This document shows, piece after piece, positions 12,125 through 23,948 of a stretch of 64,000 bases of DNA. Where the stretch lies: assembly GCA_039707655.1 (NCBI GenBank), contig CM077668.1, forward strand, positions 66,171,086 through 66,235,085, read 5' to 3'. Made by a program: the position numbers and the translations under genes. The stretch comes from Elymus sibiricus. Lineage: Eukaryota; Streptophyta; Magnoliopsida; Poales; Poaceae. Position 1 is the first letter of the stretch; the number at the start of each line of letters is the position of its first letter. The notes beneath the pieces are model-generated. The model worked only from the letters and a program-made list of their open reading frames with translations. It was not told where the DNA came from and searched no databases.

Positions 12125-14254
12125 AGAATCACTCCCAAGTTCCTATTAGCGGAGAACATAAGATAGAAATTGTTTGTAGGGTATGAAACCACCTCAAAGT
12201 TATCCTTTCCGATCGATCTATTGAGCTATTCCTATAAGTGTCACGAACAGCCCTAGAGTTCGTACTAAAATAACACCATATGATACACATCAACCAACTC
12301 TAATGTCACCTAGATACTCCAATGTCACCACAAGTATCCGTGAGTTGATTATACGATATGCATCAAACAACTTCATAATCATAATATTCAATCCACACAA
12401 AGAACTCCAAGGAGCACCCCAAAGTTTCTATCGGAGAAAAGATAATGAAAACGTGCATCAACCCCTATGCATAGATTACCCCAATGTCACCTCAGGAATC
12501 CGCGAGTTGAGTGCCAAAACATACATCAAGTGAATCAATATAATACCCCATTGTCACCACGGGTATTCATATGCAAGACATACATCAAGTGTTCTCAAAT
12601 CTGAAATATTCAATCCAACAATAACGAAACCTCAAAGGGAAAAGATTCGATTCATCACAACAAGGATAGAGAGGGAAGAAACACCATATGATCCAACTAT
12701 ATTAACAAAGCCCGCGATACATCAAGATCGTGCCAAATCAAGAACACTAGAGAGAGAGATAAAACACATAGCTACTGGTACAAACCCTCAGCCCCGAGGG
12801 TGAACTACTCCCTCCTCGTCATGGAGACCGCCGGGATGATGAAGATGGCCTCCGGTGATGCTTTCCCCCCTCCGGCAGGGTGCCGGAAAAGGGCTGTAGA
12901 TGAGATCATGGAGGTACAGAGGCTTGCGGCGGTGTAAAAACTCATCTAGGTTAACTTTCGGGGGTTTCTGAATATATATATATGATTTTTTGGCATTGGA
13001 ATCACGCGAAGAAGGGCCACAGGGGGCCCACGAGGCACCAGGGCGCGCCTGGGGGGAGGCGCGCCCTGGTGGCTCGTGGAGCCCTTGTGGGTCTTCTAGC
13101 CTCCTCCCGGAGCTTCTAGTGTCTCTTATGTTCCAGAAAAAATCGTCAAAAAGTTTCGCTGCATTTGGACTTCATTTGATATGGATTTTCTGAAAAACCA
13201 AAAACAAGCAGAAAACAACAACTGACATTGGGCACTAGGTCAATATGTTAGTCCATAAAAATCATATAAAAGTGCACTAAAATCATACAAAACTATAATA
13301 AACATGGCATGAATACTTCATAAATTATAGATACGTTGGAGACGTATCATACATACGTGTCATGTCCCTTTCTGTCACTGGGATTGAGCACCGCAAGATC
13401 GAACCCATTACAAAGCACCTCTCTCATTGCAAGATAAATCAATCTAGTTGGCCAAACCAAATCAATAGATCGGAGAGAAATACGAAGCTATAATAATCAT
13501 GCATAAAAGAGTTCAGAGAAGACTCAAATAATATTCATGGATAATCTGATCATAAACTCACAATTCATCGGATCCCAACAAACACACCGCAAAAAGTGAT
13601 TACATCGGATAGAACTCCAAGAACATCGAGGAGAACATTGTATTGAAGATCAAAAAGAAAGAAGAAGCCATCTAGCTACTAACTATGGACCCGAAGGTCT
13701 GTGGTAAACTACTCACGCATCATCGGAAGGGCAGCAAGGTTGATGGAGAGCCCCTCCGTGATCGATTCCCCCTCCGGCGGAGTACCAAAAAAGGCCTCCA
13801 GATGGGATCTCTCGAGAACAGAAGCTTGCGACGGCGGAAAAGTGTTTCGTGGACTCCTCTGTTGGTTTCCCGATTTTAGAGAATTTATAGTGGAGGAATT
13901 AGGTCAAACAGAGCTGTGTGGGCCCCATGAGCCACCAGGGCGCCCCCCTGGGGTGCGCCGTGGTGCCTCATGGGCCACTGCTTCATCTTCTCATCTCCTC
14001 CCGAAGCTTCTAGTGTTTGTTATGTCCAGAAAAAAAATGTCCAAAAAGTTTCATGGCATTTGGACTTCGTTTGGTACTGATATTCTGGAAAACCAAAAAC
14101 AGGCAAAAAACAGCAACTGGCACTAGGCACTAAGTTAATAGGTTAGTCCCGAAAAATGATATATAATTGCAATAAATGTATATAAAAACATCCAATATTG
14201 ATATTATAATAGCATGGAACAATAAAAAATTATAGATACGTTGGAGACGTATCA

Positions 14255-15548
14255 AGCATCCCCAAGCTTAATTCCTGCTCGTCCTCGAGTTGGTAAATGA
14301 TAAAAACAGAATTTTTGATGTGGAATGCTACCTATGATATTCATCATATATTCTTTTCTTTATAGCATGGACATTTGGACTTGAATGATTCAAAGCAATA
14401 GTCTATAGCCACCGCCGTGCTCAAAAAGATTTCAGTGAAGCACTAGAGCAACTGCCTAGCTCAAAAAATTTAAGTGAAGCACATAGAGTATTCTAACAAA
14501 TCATGATAAACGTGAGGCTCTCTCAAATAGGTGTGTCCAGCAAAGATGATTGTGACAAACTAAAAAGCAAACAAATCAAAGACTCATATAATACACGATG
14601 CTCCAAGCAAAACACATATCATGTGACGAATAAAAATATAGCTCCAAGTAAAATTACCGATGGTTGGTAGAAGAAAGAGGGGATGCCTTCCGGGGCATCC
14701 CCAAGCTTAGACGCTTGAGTCTACCTTGGATATTACCTTGGGGTGCCTTGGGCATCCCCAAGATTAGGCTCTTGCCACTCCTTATTCCTTCATCCATCGT
14801 GATCTCACCCAAAACTTGAAAACTTCAATCACACAAAACTCAACAAAACCTTTGTGAGATCCGTTAGTATAACAAAATAAATCACTACTTTAAGTACTGT
14901 TGCAAACCCATTCATATTTTATTTTTGCATTATACCTACTGTATTCTAACTTCTCCATGGCTTATACCCCCCGATACAATCCATAGTTTCATCAAAACAA
15001 GCAAGCAGTGCATCAAAAACAGAATCTGTCAAAAACAGAATCTGTCAAAAACAGAACAGTCTGCAGAGATCTATTTAAAAGCCATACTTCTGTAACTCCA
15101 AAAATTCTGAAAAATTAGGACAACGTGGGAAATTAGTATACCAATACTTTGTAAAAATTTCATATTTTTCTGACTCTCCAGTACAGAACTAAAATTCCAG
15201 AACTAGATGCAAAACTTTCTGTTTTCTAAACAGCATCAATTATACTATCTTCCAAATCACCCAAAGGCTTTACTTGGCACAAACACTAATTAAAACACAA
15301 AAACAAAATCATAACAGTAGCATAATTGTGTAAACACACAAGAACAGAAACAAAAATCAAAAAATTATTTTATTCATTGGGTTGCCTCCCAACAAGCGCT
15401 ATTGTTTTATGCCCCTAACTAGGCATAATGCATAGTTTCAAGTATTGTCATCTTTCAAGTTGATTCCATAAGTGGCCCTCATAATGGATTCATATGGTGC
15501 TTTAATTTTCTTCCTAGGGAAATGTTCCATACCCCTTTTTAATGGAAA
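14255..15548 (-). other. Non-coding 3' internal region of the Gypsy element
   Basis: Directly above the 3' LTR the minus strand reads AAGCTTGGGGATGCT, a polypurine tract next to TGATACGTC. The rest is AT-rich with no pol frame. The pol genes expected of an autonomous Athila element are absent, and no residual RT motif is visible. Confidence 0.6.
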
Positions 15549-17514
15549 CTAAAATTTTATATTCCCTTCTTTCATGTCAATAACGGCACCTATGGTTCGT
15601 AAGAACGGTCTACCAAGTATTATGGGGCAAGAAGGATTGCATTCAATGTCAAGTAAAATAAAATCAATGGGCACATAGTTCCTATTTGAAAGAATAAGAA
15701 CATCATTAATTCTACCCAAAGGCTTTTTAATAGTGGAATCCGCAAGATGCAAATTAAGAGAACATTCATCTATATTGGTAAAACCTAGCACATCACATAG
15801 AGATTTTGGAATTGTGGAAACGCTAGCACCCAAATCACATAAAGCATTGCACTCATAATTTTTAATTTTAACTTTAATGGTGGGTTCCCACTCATCATAT
15901 AATTTTCTAGGAATTGAAATGTCTAGTTCTAGCTTTTCTTCTAACGCTTTCATCATTGCTTCTACGATGTGTTTAGTAAAAGCCTTATTTTGCTCATAAG
16001 CGTTGGGTGAATTTAACATGGATTGTAACAAAGAAACACATTCAATCAAGGAACAATTATCATAATTAAAGTCTTTGTAATCCAAGAGAGTGGGCACATC
16101 GCTAGTTAAAGTTTTTACCTCTCCAAACCCACTTTTATCAAAAATTTTATCAAGATTTTCACCCTCCGAATTATGGGAACGCCTTCTAGATAAAGTTGAC
16201 TCTTCTTCAGTCCCCTTTTCATCAAGTTTTATATTGCTAAACAAGGAATCAATAGATGAAACACCAATCATTTTAATATCCTCACCATTACTACGATAGA
16301 AACCGGGAGGAATCGCTTTTTCTAAAAATTCTCGTTTAGCTTTTAGCATAGCGGTTCTTTTCTTACTCTCATCCATGGAGACATATAAAGCTTTAATTGA
16401 TTCATTAATATCAACTTTGGGTGGCATAATTTTAGTCTTAAGATTTTTCACATCATGAATAATTCTATCAATGCTCCTAGACATATCATCAAGTTTACTC
16501 AATTTTTCTTCTATCGTAGTGTTGAAAACTTTTTGAGCATTAATAAATTATTTAATATTACTTTCAAGATCAGAGGACATCCTATTATTATTATTATAAG
16601 AATTGCCATAATTATTAGAGGAATTTCCAGGAAGCGGCCTAGGATTAAAATTACCTCTATAAGCATTACTATTAAAATTATTTCGCGAGACAAAATTCAC
16701 GTCTACGGGATCAATATTTTGCTCAATCAAGGTGGATAAAGACACATCATTAGGATCAATAGGAGTATTTTTGCTAGCAACCAATTTCATAAGCGCATCA
16801 ACTTTATCACTCAAAGTACTAATTTCTTTAACAGAATTCACTTTTTTACTAGTAAGAACTCTTTCAGTATGCCATTGTGAATAATTTTGCCATAATATTA
16901 TCAAGCAATTTAGTAGCTTCTCCCAAAGTAATTTCCATAAAAGTACCACCCGCGGCGGAATCTAAAAGATTTCTAGAAACAAAATTTAATCCCGTATAAA
17001 TTTTTTGTATAATCATCCACGAATTTAAACCATGAGTAGGGCAATTTCTTATCATTAATTTCATCCTTTCCCAAGATTGAGCAACATGTTCATGATCAAG
17101 TTGCTTGAAATTCATAATTTGGTTTCTGAGGGAAATAATTTTTGCGGGAGGAAAATACTTGGTAATAAAAGCATCTTTACACCTATCGCAAGAATCGATA
17201 CTATTTCGTGGTAAAGATGAAAACCAAATTTTTGCACGATCCCGCAATGAGAATGGGAATAATTTTAATTTCACAATATCATTTTCCACATCTTTTTTCT
17301 TTTGCATATCACACAATTCTACGAAAGTGTTAAGATGGGATGCAGCATCTTCATTAGGACTACGAGAAAATTGTTCTTTCATAACAAGATTTAGCAAAGC
17401 GGCATTAATATCACAAGTCTCCACACTAGCGGCGGGAGGAGCAATTGGAGTACTAATAAAATCATTATTATTAGTATTGGAAAAATCACACAATTTTGTA
17501 TTTTCTTGAGACAT
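15549..17514 (-). pseudogene. Athila-like gag-protease, frameshifted
   Basis: The start is ATG at 17514 (MSQENTKLCD). The first frame (to about 16866) is a retrotransposon gag: FSLRDRAKIWFSSLPRNSI, then KYFPPAKIISLRNQI and FKQLDHEHVAQSWERMK. The frame shifts and continues at about 16900-16548 with an Asn-rich tail (GNSSNNYGNSYNNNN), then meets a TAA. The third frame (16502-15549) holds the aspartic protease with the active-site motif CDLGASVSTIP and CPIILGRPFLRT. The protein order matches Athila-type Gypsy elements. Two frame breaks make it non-functional as it stands. Confidence 0.8.
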
Positions 17515-17695
17515 CGTCGCAACGCAAACAAGATAACAAGCAAGCAAACAAGCAAACAAGAAAAAGGCAAACGGAAAATATTTTTGTAAAAACTTTTTAG
17601 AAGTGGGGGAGATGAAAACGAGAGGCAAAGGCAAATAAAATAAATGCAAGGATATGTAAGTTTGTGCGTAGGTACTTGATAGATGTTGATGATGT

Positions 17696-17714
17696 CTCCC
17701 CGGCAACGGCGCCA
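17696..17714 (-). promoter_or_regulatory. Gypsy primer-binding site
   Basis: The minus strand reads TGGCGCCGTTGCCGGGGAG, the primer-binding sequence typical of Athila-type elements. It lies 11 bases inside the recognised LTR edge and upstream of gag. Confidence 0.65.
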
Positions 17715-17725
17715 GAAATTCTTCC

Positions 17726-19438
17726 TGCTACTTGTGAGCTGCGTTGGGATTTCCCCGAAGAGGAGGGGATGATGCAGTACAGTAGAGATAAGTATTTCCC
17801 TCAGTTATGAAACCAAGGTTATCAATCCAGTAGGAGAATCACGCAACACCTCGTTAACAATACCTGCACACAAAATAACAAATCCTTGCACCCAACGCAA
17901 ACAAGGGGTTGTCAATCCCTTGGCGGTTAATTGCAAGATTAAATTATATGGTGATAGATAAATAGATCGAACAAAAATACAAAATAAAATAAATAAAGTA
18001 AAAGTGCAGCAAGATATTTTTAGGATTTTTAATATATGATAAAAGTAGACCCGGGGGCCATAGTTTTCACTTGAGGCTTCTCTCATGAAAATAGCATACG
18101 GTGGGTGAACAAATTACTGTTGGGCAATTGATAGAAAAGAAAATAATCATGACGATATCCAAGGCAATGATCATGTATATAGGCATCACGTCCGAGACAA
18201 GTAGACCGACTCCTGCCTGCATCTACTACTATTACTCCACACATCGACCGCTATGCAGCATGCATCTAGTGTATTAAGTCCATAAAGAACGGAGTAACGC
18301 CTTAAGTAAGATGACATGATGTAGATAAAGTAAACTCACGCATGAATAAACCCCATCCTTTAACCCTTAATAACAACGATACATACGTGTCATGTCCCTT
18401 TCTGTCACTGGGATTGAGCACCGCAAGATCGAACCCATTACAAAGCACCTCTCCCATTGCAAGATAAATCAATCTAGTTGGCCAAACCAAATCAATAGAT
18501 CGGAGAGAAATACGAAGATATAATAATCATCATAAAAGAGTTCAGAGAATACTCAAATAACATTCATGGATAATTTGATCATAAACTCACAATTCATCGG
18601 ATCCCAACAAACACACCGCAAAAAGTGATTACATCGGATAGAACTCCAAGAACATCGTGGAGAACATTGTATTGAAGATCAAAAAGAGATTAGAAGCCAT
18701 CTAGCTACTAACTATGGACCCGAAGGTCTGTGGTAAACTACTCACGCATCATCGGAAGGGCAGCAAGGTTGATGGAGAGCCCCTCCGTGATCGATTCCCC
18801 CTCCGGCGGAGTACCGGAAAAGGCCTCCAGATGGGATCTCTCGAGAACAGAAGCTTGCGGCGGCGAAAAAGGTATTTCGTGGACTCCTCTGTTGGTTTCC
18901 CGATTTTAGAAAATTTATAGTGGAGGAATTAGGTCAAACGGAGCTGTGTGGCCCCCACGAGCCACCAGGGCGCCCCCCCCCCCCGGGGCGCGCCATGGTG
19001 CCTCGTGGGCCACTGCTTCATCTTCTCGTCTCCTCCCGAAGCTTCTAGTGTTTGTTATGTCCAGAATTTTTTTTTTAAAAGTTTCGTGGCATTTGGACTT
19101 CGTTTGGTACTGATATTCTGGAAAACCAAAAACAGGCAAAAAACTCGTTTGTGTTCTACTCGTGCAAATCACATCTACGCATAGACCTGGCTCGGATGCC
19201 ACTGTTGGGGAACGGAGCATGAATTTCAAAAATTTCCTACGCTCACGCAAGATCTATCCATGGAGATGCATCGCTACGAGAGGGGAGAGTGTGTCTACGT
19301 ACCCTCGTAGACCGTTTAGCGGAAGCGTCTCACAACGCGGTTGATGTAGTCGAACAATCCTTCGAGCTCCACCGATCGAGTATAATAGTATAATAGTATG
19401 GAACAATCAAAAATTATAGATACGTTGGAGACGTATCA
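17726..19438 (-). repeat. Gypsy 5' LTR (element orientation) with foreign filler
   Basis: It matches the split 3' LTR (1454-2111 and 13350-14254) almost throughout. Near its right end about 110 bp is missing and replaced by Copia-derived DNA at 19143-19382. It also carries a C-rich tract near 18970. Confidence 0.82.
19143..19382 (+). repeat. 240-bp Copia fragment inserted as filler DNA
   Basis: Nearly identical to 10326-10566 of the Copia element, spanning leader, primer-binding site and the first 180 bp of the LTR. It has no terminal repeats or target duplication. It replaces part of the host LTR that is present in the partner LTR at about 14111-14207. Junctions show short homologies (AAAAAAC on the left, ATAATAG on the right). 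Confidence 0.8.
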
Positions 19439-19667
19439 ATATAGTTGCATGTATTCGAGACATATCATAACTTGTATCGCTATTTCGAGATCGATGATGA
19501 TGAGAGACATCATTTGTGTTGGATGATGATGACATGGTTTGATGAGACTATTTGCATGTGTATGATATGATGAGATTATTGTGTGTATGATATGATAGAG
19601 TCTATTGTATAAAACCTATTAAAAAACAGAGTAAATACGTAGCAGAAAAAAAATACAAAAAATAGTA

Positions 19668-19909
19668 ACAGTAGCGCGGGGTATGTGTGTAGCAGCAGCG
19701 CTGCATTTGCAGTAGCGCGTGGTAAACAGGCGCGCTGCAGCTTTTAGCAGTAGCGAGGTTCTCCAAAACGCGCTACTGCTAAACTCGGGTATCAGTAGCG
19801 CGGGTGAGAACCACGCTACTGCTACAAATTAGCTGTAGCGCCGTAGCAGTAGCGCGGGCTACTGCTATGTCAAAACCCCGCGCTACTGCTAGGGTTTTCC
19901 CTAGTAGTG
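19668..19909. repeat. CACTA subterminal repeats and terminus
   Basis: Many direct and inverted copies of AGCAGTAGCGCG / CGCGCTACTGCT, followed by GGGTTTTCCCTAGTAGTG at the terminus. Such arrays are transposase-binding sites in CACTA elements. Confidence 0.78.
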
Positions 19910-20560
19910 ATCAGCTCCAGCTTCAACTCGGGTGTTCCCATTGAAGCTTTTGATTCCATTATCCCCATTGCCATAAGATCCTACAGCAAACTTCTCATAT
20001 CACCTTTCGTAACGAGTGTGGATTCTCCCTGAGCCTCCTTCTCCAGCTTATCTTGTGTTGCTTTCCTTGCAGCTTCAGCCTCCTCAGGACTATCTCTGCT
20101 AAACGCAATAACAGAGCCCTCCCAGCTGCTGCACTTCCTCACACAAAAGAAAACAACAGGGAGTAGAAACAAGCTTCCTTTCTTCACGCCCTTTCCTTTC
20201 CTACCCAGCAGATGTCTTCTTCCTCCCCTTACTCACCCCCGTGAGCAGTCTTCCGGCTGCAAATCCCCTTCTTCCTAGCCTTCGAATCGGCCGTCTGGCC
20301 AGCCTCACCAGCTGCACGGCAGGGAGCAGCTCTCCACCTCCAGGCACAGTCAATTCTCCCCCTCACCTCCAGCCACCATGGAGCAGCACTACTCCACATC
20401 CGCCCCAGCCGCCACCTCTTGGAAACCTAGCTCTAATACCATATTGTATTTGGGGGAAAATATCTGCCATGTGTCTCCCCTTGGACACCCTCTCCCTTTT
20501 ATTAACTCTTTTCAGTTTAGACACTGCACAACCAGAGTATTACACACACACACACCAACA
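19910..20560 (-). mobile_element. Copia-like retroelement fragment with a very short LTR
   Basis: On the minus strand a 116-bp sequence (20560 to 20445) starts TGTTGGTGTG and ends AAATACA. Three bases later comes TGGTATTAGAGC (20441-20430), an initiator tRNA-Met primer-binding site. This is the layout of a 5' LTR plus start of the internal region of a TRIM-like or small-LTR Copia element. The internal part continues to 19910, where the CACTA truncates it. A minus frame at 19981-20187 (SPEEAEAARKATQDKLEKEA) is of unknown nature. The flanking pentamer GTAAG at 20561 may be its target duplication; the other end is outside the window. Confidence 0.5.
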
Positions 20561-21225
20561 GTAAGAGAGGCGAGGTTCTGTAAAATGTCGGTCGAAACGA
20601 CTTGTCAAGCCCTCCGGAATTGCAAACAGAGAATTGTTGGAGTGAAGAGGACATGATCAATTCGCTTGGGCAAACTAAGCTCGAGCACTTGTGGATAGGC
20701 GAAGGTAAAGAAATTATGCAAAATTATGGACAGGTGGTGATACTAAACCCGTAAACTGTGTAATACTCCCTCCATTCCTTTATATAAGGTGTATTTATAT
20801 TTTATAAAATTCCATAATGTAAGGTGCATTTGTTCTAATTCCTCGTAGTTCCCTTTTTAACCCTTCAGAAAAAGGTAAGTATCTCTCCCCCGATTGCATA
20901 TATCTCTTTTTGTAGAAAAAAAAAGAAAGCATCTCTCTCTCGATTGTGTGTATCTCATCCTTTCCTAGCCTAAATGATTTACTTGCCACTAATCAACGAA
21001 TTAGCTAAGGGTAATTTTGTCCTAAGTTGTCTATAATTATGTGCCTTGATCACCGCGACGAGAATAATACACTTTACATAAAGGAACGGAGGGAGTATCA
21101 ATCAATTTTGATGAATGGAAGATATTCTGGTGACAAGAACTGATCAATATCCTTCGTCGACGTGCTGCTGGTGACAATGATGACAGGTTAACCAAGCGAG
21201 TGCGCTATTATATAAACCAAACGTA
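20561..21225 (+). repeat. Left inverted arm (interrupted by a MITE)
   Basis: Without the MITE it is about 335 bp and matches the reverse complement of 55195-55513 over its whole length, from GAGAGGCGAGGTTCTG to GTGCGCTATTATATA. It differs by small indels and substitutions, including a 4-bp deletion in an exon-like frame that is open in the right arm. The inner end holds a TATA-like CTATTATATA pointing inward. Confidence 0.8.
20766..21095. mobile_element. Stowaway-like MITE in the left arm
   Basis: 330 bp, starting CTCCCTCCATTCC and ending GGAACGGAGGGAG, with TA duplications at 20764-20765 and 21096-21097. The right arm has the empty site at about 55297, reading GTAATATCAA on the minus strand. 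Confidence 0.88.
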
Positions 21226-22415
21226 ACTAAGAATACGTTTTTGCTGTGCTGAAACGTAAAAAGACGTTTAGTCGTATCCATCGACTCCTTGAAAACCTCT
21301 TCGCCTATCCAAACACAAACGGAACGCCACACCCAGAATCCAATCCTCCGATCAGCAGATCCACCGGCGGCAAGGGCGGCGTATCACCGATAATCGGAGT
21401 TCGGACCGTGCCACGGAGGAGATCGGCGTCTCCCGTAGTGCGTGTTCATGACGGTTCGATCAAGTGGCGTATTGCCGAGTCAGGCGGGCTCGATCGCCTG
21501 GGGATAATCCCCCATCGTTTCATCGCAGTACGCATCTAGGTAATGTGATTAATTACGAGACTCCATTAGTTAGTCCCACCTCGCCATTTCGGACGGGACC
21601 TGCGCCCTACAAATGCGCCGCATTCGCAGGATCCCTCGCCGGGTCTGGTGGCGCAGGCATGTAACTCCGGCTGGAGGGTAGAGTTGGCGAGGGAAATGGC
21701 TCGGCTCGTGCGTGGGCGTCGCCGGAAACGGCGGCGGAGCCGAGCTCGGGTTGGTGGTTGTGCTGCTGCTGCTGCGCTTTCAGCCCAGGGCCCGGCAGGC
21801 GCGTACGGCCTTAGTAGCCGGTAGCTCTCGCGACGGGCATATGCCGCCGGTGGCAACCGGTGGCGAACCCCTTATATATAGCTGGGATTTCTCCCATAAT
21901 GGGAGCCCTGGGTGTTCGTTCGCGCGTGCGCGCACTCTGGAGTCTGGACCATCCCTCTCGCCAACTCTTTTGCAGTTTTGCCTCTGCAATCTGCATTGCG
22001 TCCTGACTTCTGAGACACCTGACAGAAAATCCAACGATATGATACGCCTGACTTGACTTCATCCCGAGGATCCGTTTCTTGGACGAGGACGTCTTCCCGG
22101 GCTTGGCTTCCAACTATCTCTGCAACGAGTCTCATCAAGTTCGTAGAAATCGACTGGTTTCAGGAGGAGTGGCAAAGACTGAAGGGCAACCGTGTGGAAG
22201 TGGAACACGAGGATCTCCTGGGACGGTTGGCGCAAACGATGCACCGTGGACGACGATATCTCAGTTGGTCAGAGACAGAGTTACTCTGCACTGTTGCCTA
22301 TGCTGCTGGATGAGGGGACACAACAATTGGAACTCAAGAAACTGATCTTCTATACTCTGGTCCTGCATGATGCACGACGACGGTCTTTTCTACATGTTGG
22401 CCAAGGTGAAAGATA
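21226..22415 (+). other. GC-rich gene-like fragments, unidentified
   Basis: No intact gene. A TATA-like TTATATATAG lies at about 21891. Downstream, two frames look protein-like: FVEIDWFQEEWQRLKGNR (about 22140-22195) and, in another frame, MLLDEGTQQLELKKLIFYTL (about 22298-22360). They may be one frameshifted gene. I do not recognise the family. Confidence 0.35.
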
Positions 22416-22696
22416 CTCCCTCCTTCCTCCTAAATACATGGCATATAAACTGAGTCAAAAAGTCAATGCTTTCAAAATTTGAGCAAACGCATATACAAAA
22501 ATATATACAAGCAACATAAAGATAAACAATACCAACTCAATATTATATTACCTCCGACCCGAATTAGTTGTCTTAGATTTGTCAAATCCGGCGGAGGGAG
22601 TAGTTGTTAATAGTTTCATCTATATATTTGCTCAAATTTAGAAAATATTGACTTTATGACTTAGTTTATAAGCCATGTATTTGGGGACAGAGGTAG
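22416..22696. mobile_element. Stowaway-like MITE with long inverted repeats
   Basis: Left CTCCCTCCTTCCTCCTAAAT and the reverse complement of the right end, CTACCTCTGTCCCCAAAT, start arms of about 75 bp each. TA duplications flank it. A smaller element is nested at 22551-22600. Confidence 0.75.
22551..22600. mobile_element. 50-bp Stowaway-like derivative nested in a MITE
   Basis: Starts CCTCCGACCC and ends GGCGGAGGGAG, flanked by TA on both sides. Only the terminal regions of a Stowaway element remain. Confidence 0.55.
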
Positions 22697-22699
22697 TAG

Positions 22700-23639
22700 T
22701 TGTTAACAGTTCATGTATACGAAAAATGTATGCAAAAAAAAAAATACAATGTGTATGAAAAAAGTAGACATCAAAAATATATTTAAAAATTGTTAATCAT
22801 GTATTTAAAAAATGTTAAATGTGTATAAAAAATATTCCTAATGTATACGGTAAATGTACAATGTGTGAATAAAAAGTAGACATTACAACATATATTGGGG
22901 AAAATGTTCATCATTTATTTTAAAAATATTAAACGTGTATTAAAAATGTTTCTAATGTATAAGACAAATGTACAGCATACATTAAATAAAAGTAGACATA
23001 AAAAATATTTAAAAAGTTCATTATGTATTTAAAAATGTTAAACATGTATATAAAAATATTCCTGGTATATACGAAATGTATATTGTGTGTGAAAAAATAT
23101 TTATTCCCATTAAAAAATAGTCACCTTGTATTTGAAAATTGTTGACCATGTATTCAAAAAAGTGTTCAAAACTTGTATTTAGGAAAAAAAATATACATCA
23201 TGTATTTGAAAAATGTTCAACATGTATCAACAAAATGTTTCACGGTTCCTCAAAAACAAATCACGTGTACACTGAAAATGTACATTGTGTCTTGAAAAAG
23301 TAGACATGTGTTGAACAAAAAAGTAACCAACAAAAACCATAAAAAAAACTATCGAAAGAAAAAAAAACAAATGAAACAAAAAAAGAGGACCAATGTAAAA
23401 GAATGAAAACAGTGAAAACCAAGAAAAAACAAAGAAATCTTAGAGAAAAAAATCCAATGAAAACCGACAAAGAAACAAAGAAAACCGGTGGAAAGCAAAG
23501 AAAACAGGAAAAACGAAGAAAACTTTGAAGAAGCAAAGAAACCCGAAAAGAAAAAACGGAAAGAAAAAGAAAAACCCCGCAAAAAACGGACCGAACCATC
23601 GTTAGACACCCTCCTACCCCCCCCCCCCCCCCCCCCCCC
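22700..23639. repeat. AT-rich degenerate tandem repeats, A-rich tract and poly-C run
   Basis: Imperfect units resembling AAAATGTTAAACATGTATTT recur through 22700-23230. An almost pure A/G stretch follows (about 23320-23590), then 23 Cs at 23617-23639. The + strand continues GAGCGATTGACC after the Cs. I see no gene. The block may be the degraded body of a DNA transposon. Confidence 0.55.
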
Positions 23640-23948
23640 GAGCGATTGACCCCCTAGCGCGAGCGGGGCAGAGGAGAAGAAGTAGGCTGGCCCAGTTAAA
23701 ACACAGACGCAAAAATTCCTTCAGACGAGCGTACAATACAATCGCTATAAGCCAGATATAGACACCACGCTCCACCGATAGATGGGTGTCTAGCCGTCTG
23801 GCGACCTAACGGTCCAACTACCGGACCTCCATTGACGGGCCCAAAAACCAATCATCAGCTACCAACAAAGGTACATTATGGCCCGAGCTTTTCTAGTAGT
23901 TAGTTTTTTCCTAGTGTAAAGTGTTTCAGGTCAAAAGTCCTACTCTTA

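Larger units (their letters stand above)
2112..13349 (-). mobile_element. Solo LTR (Fatima-like Gypsy), interrupted by a Copia element
   Basis: An LTR of about 1.7 kb made of 2112-2562 and 12125-13349. It starts TGATGTCTAC and ends GACGTATCA. It is flanked by the 5-bp duplication TACAT (2107-2111 and 13350-13354). The uninterrupted counterpart of the target reads ATACATACGTG at about 18381 in the other Gypsy LTR, which confirms the insertion point. There is no internal domain or second LTR, so it is a solo LTR left by recombination between LTRs. The right half (12125-13349) has no gene. Confidence 0.82.
1454..19438 (-). mobile_element. Athila-like Gypsy LTR retrotransposon, non-autonomous, with nested insertions
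   Basis: Both LTRs begin TGCTACTTG and end GACGTATCA on the + strand. The element-orientation 5' LTR is 17726-19438. The 3' LTR is 1454-2111 plus 13350-14254, split by another insertion. The internal region 14255-17725 encodes gag and aspartic protease only, on the minus strand. No reverse transcriptase or integrase is present, so it depended on a relative. Flanks are ATGTA (1449-1453) and ATATA (19439-19443), a 5-bp target duplication with one mismatch. Joining the outer flanks restores CACTA sequence, so this insertion is younger than the CACTA. Confidence 0.82.
1..19909 (+). mobile_element. CACTA DNA transposon, right-hand part (left end outside window)
   Basis: The right terminus is read at 19899-19909, where the + strand ends in CCCTAGTAGTG, the reverse complement of a CACTACTAGGG terminus. 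Inside it lie GC-rich subterminal repeats. The coding remnants at 1-1417 (an Ulp1-like protease and a small viroplasmin-domain membrane protein) are the accessory genes commonly seen in grass CACTA elements. The element is split: CACTA sequence runs to 1453 and resumes at 19439, and everything between is a later nested insertion. The left end and transposase genes are not in the window. Confidence is high for the superfamily, moderate for the exact right edge. Confidence 0.8.
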
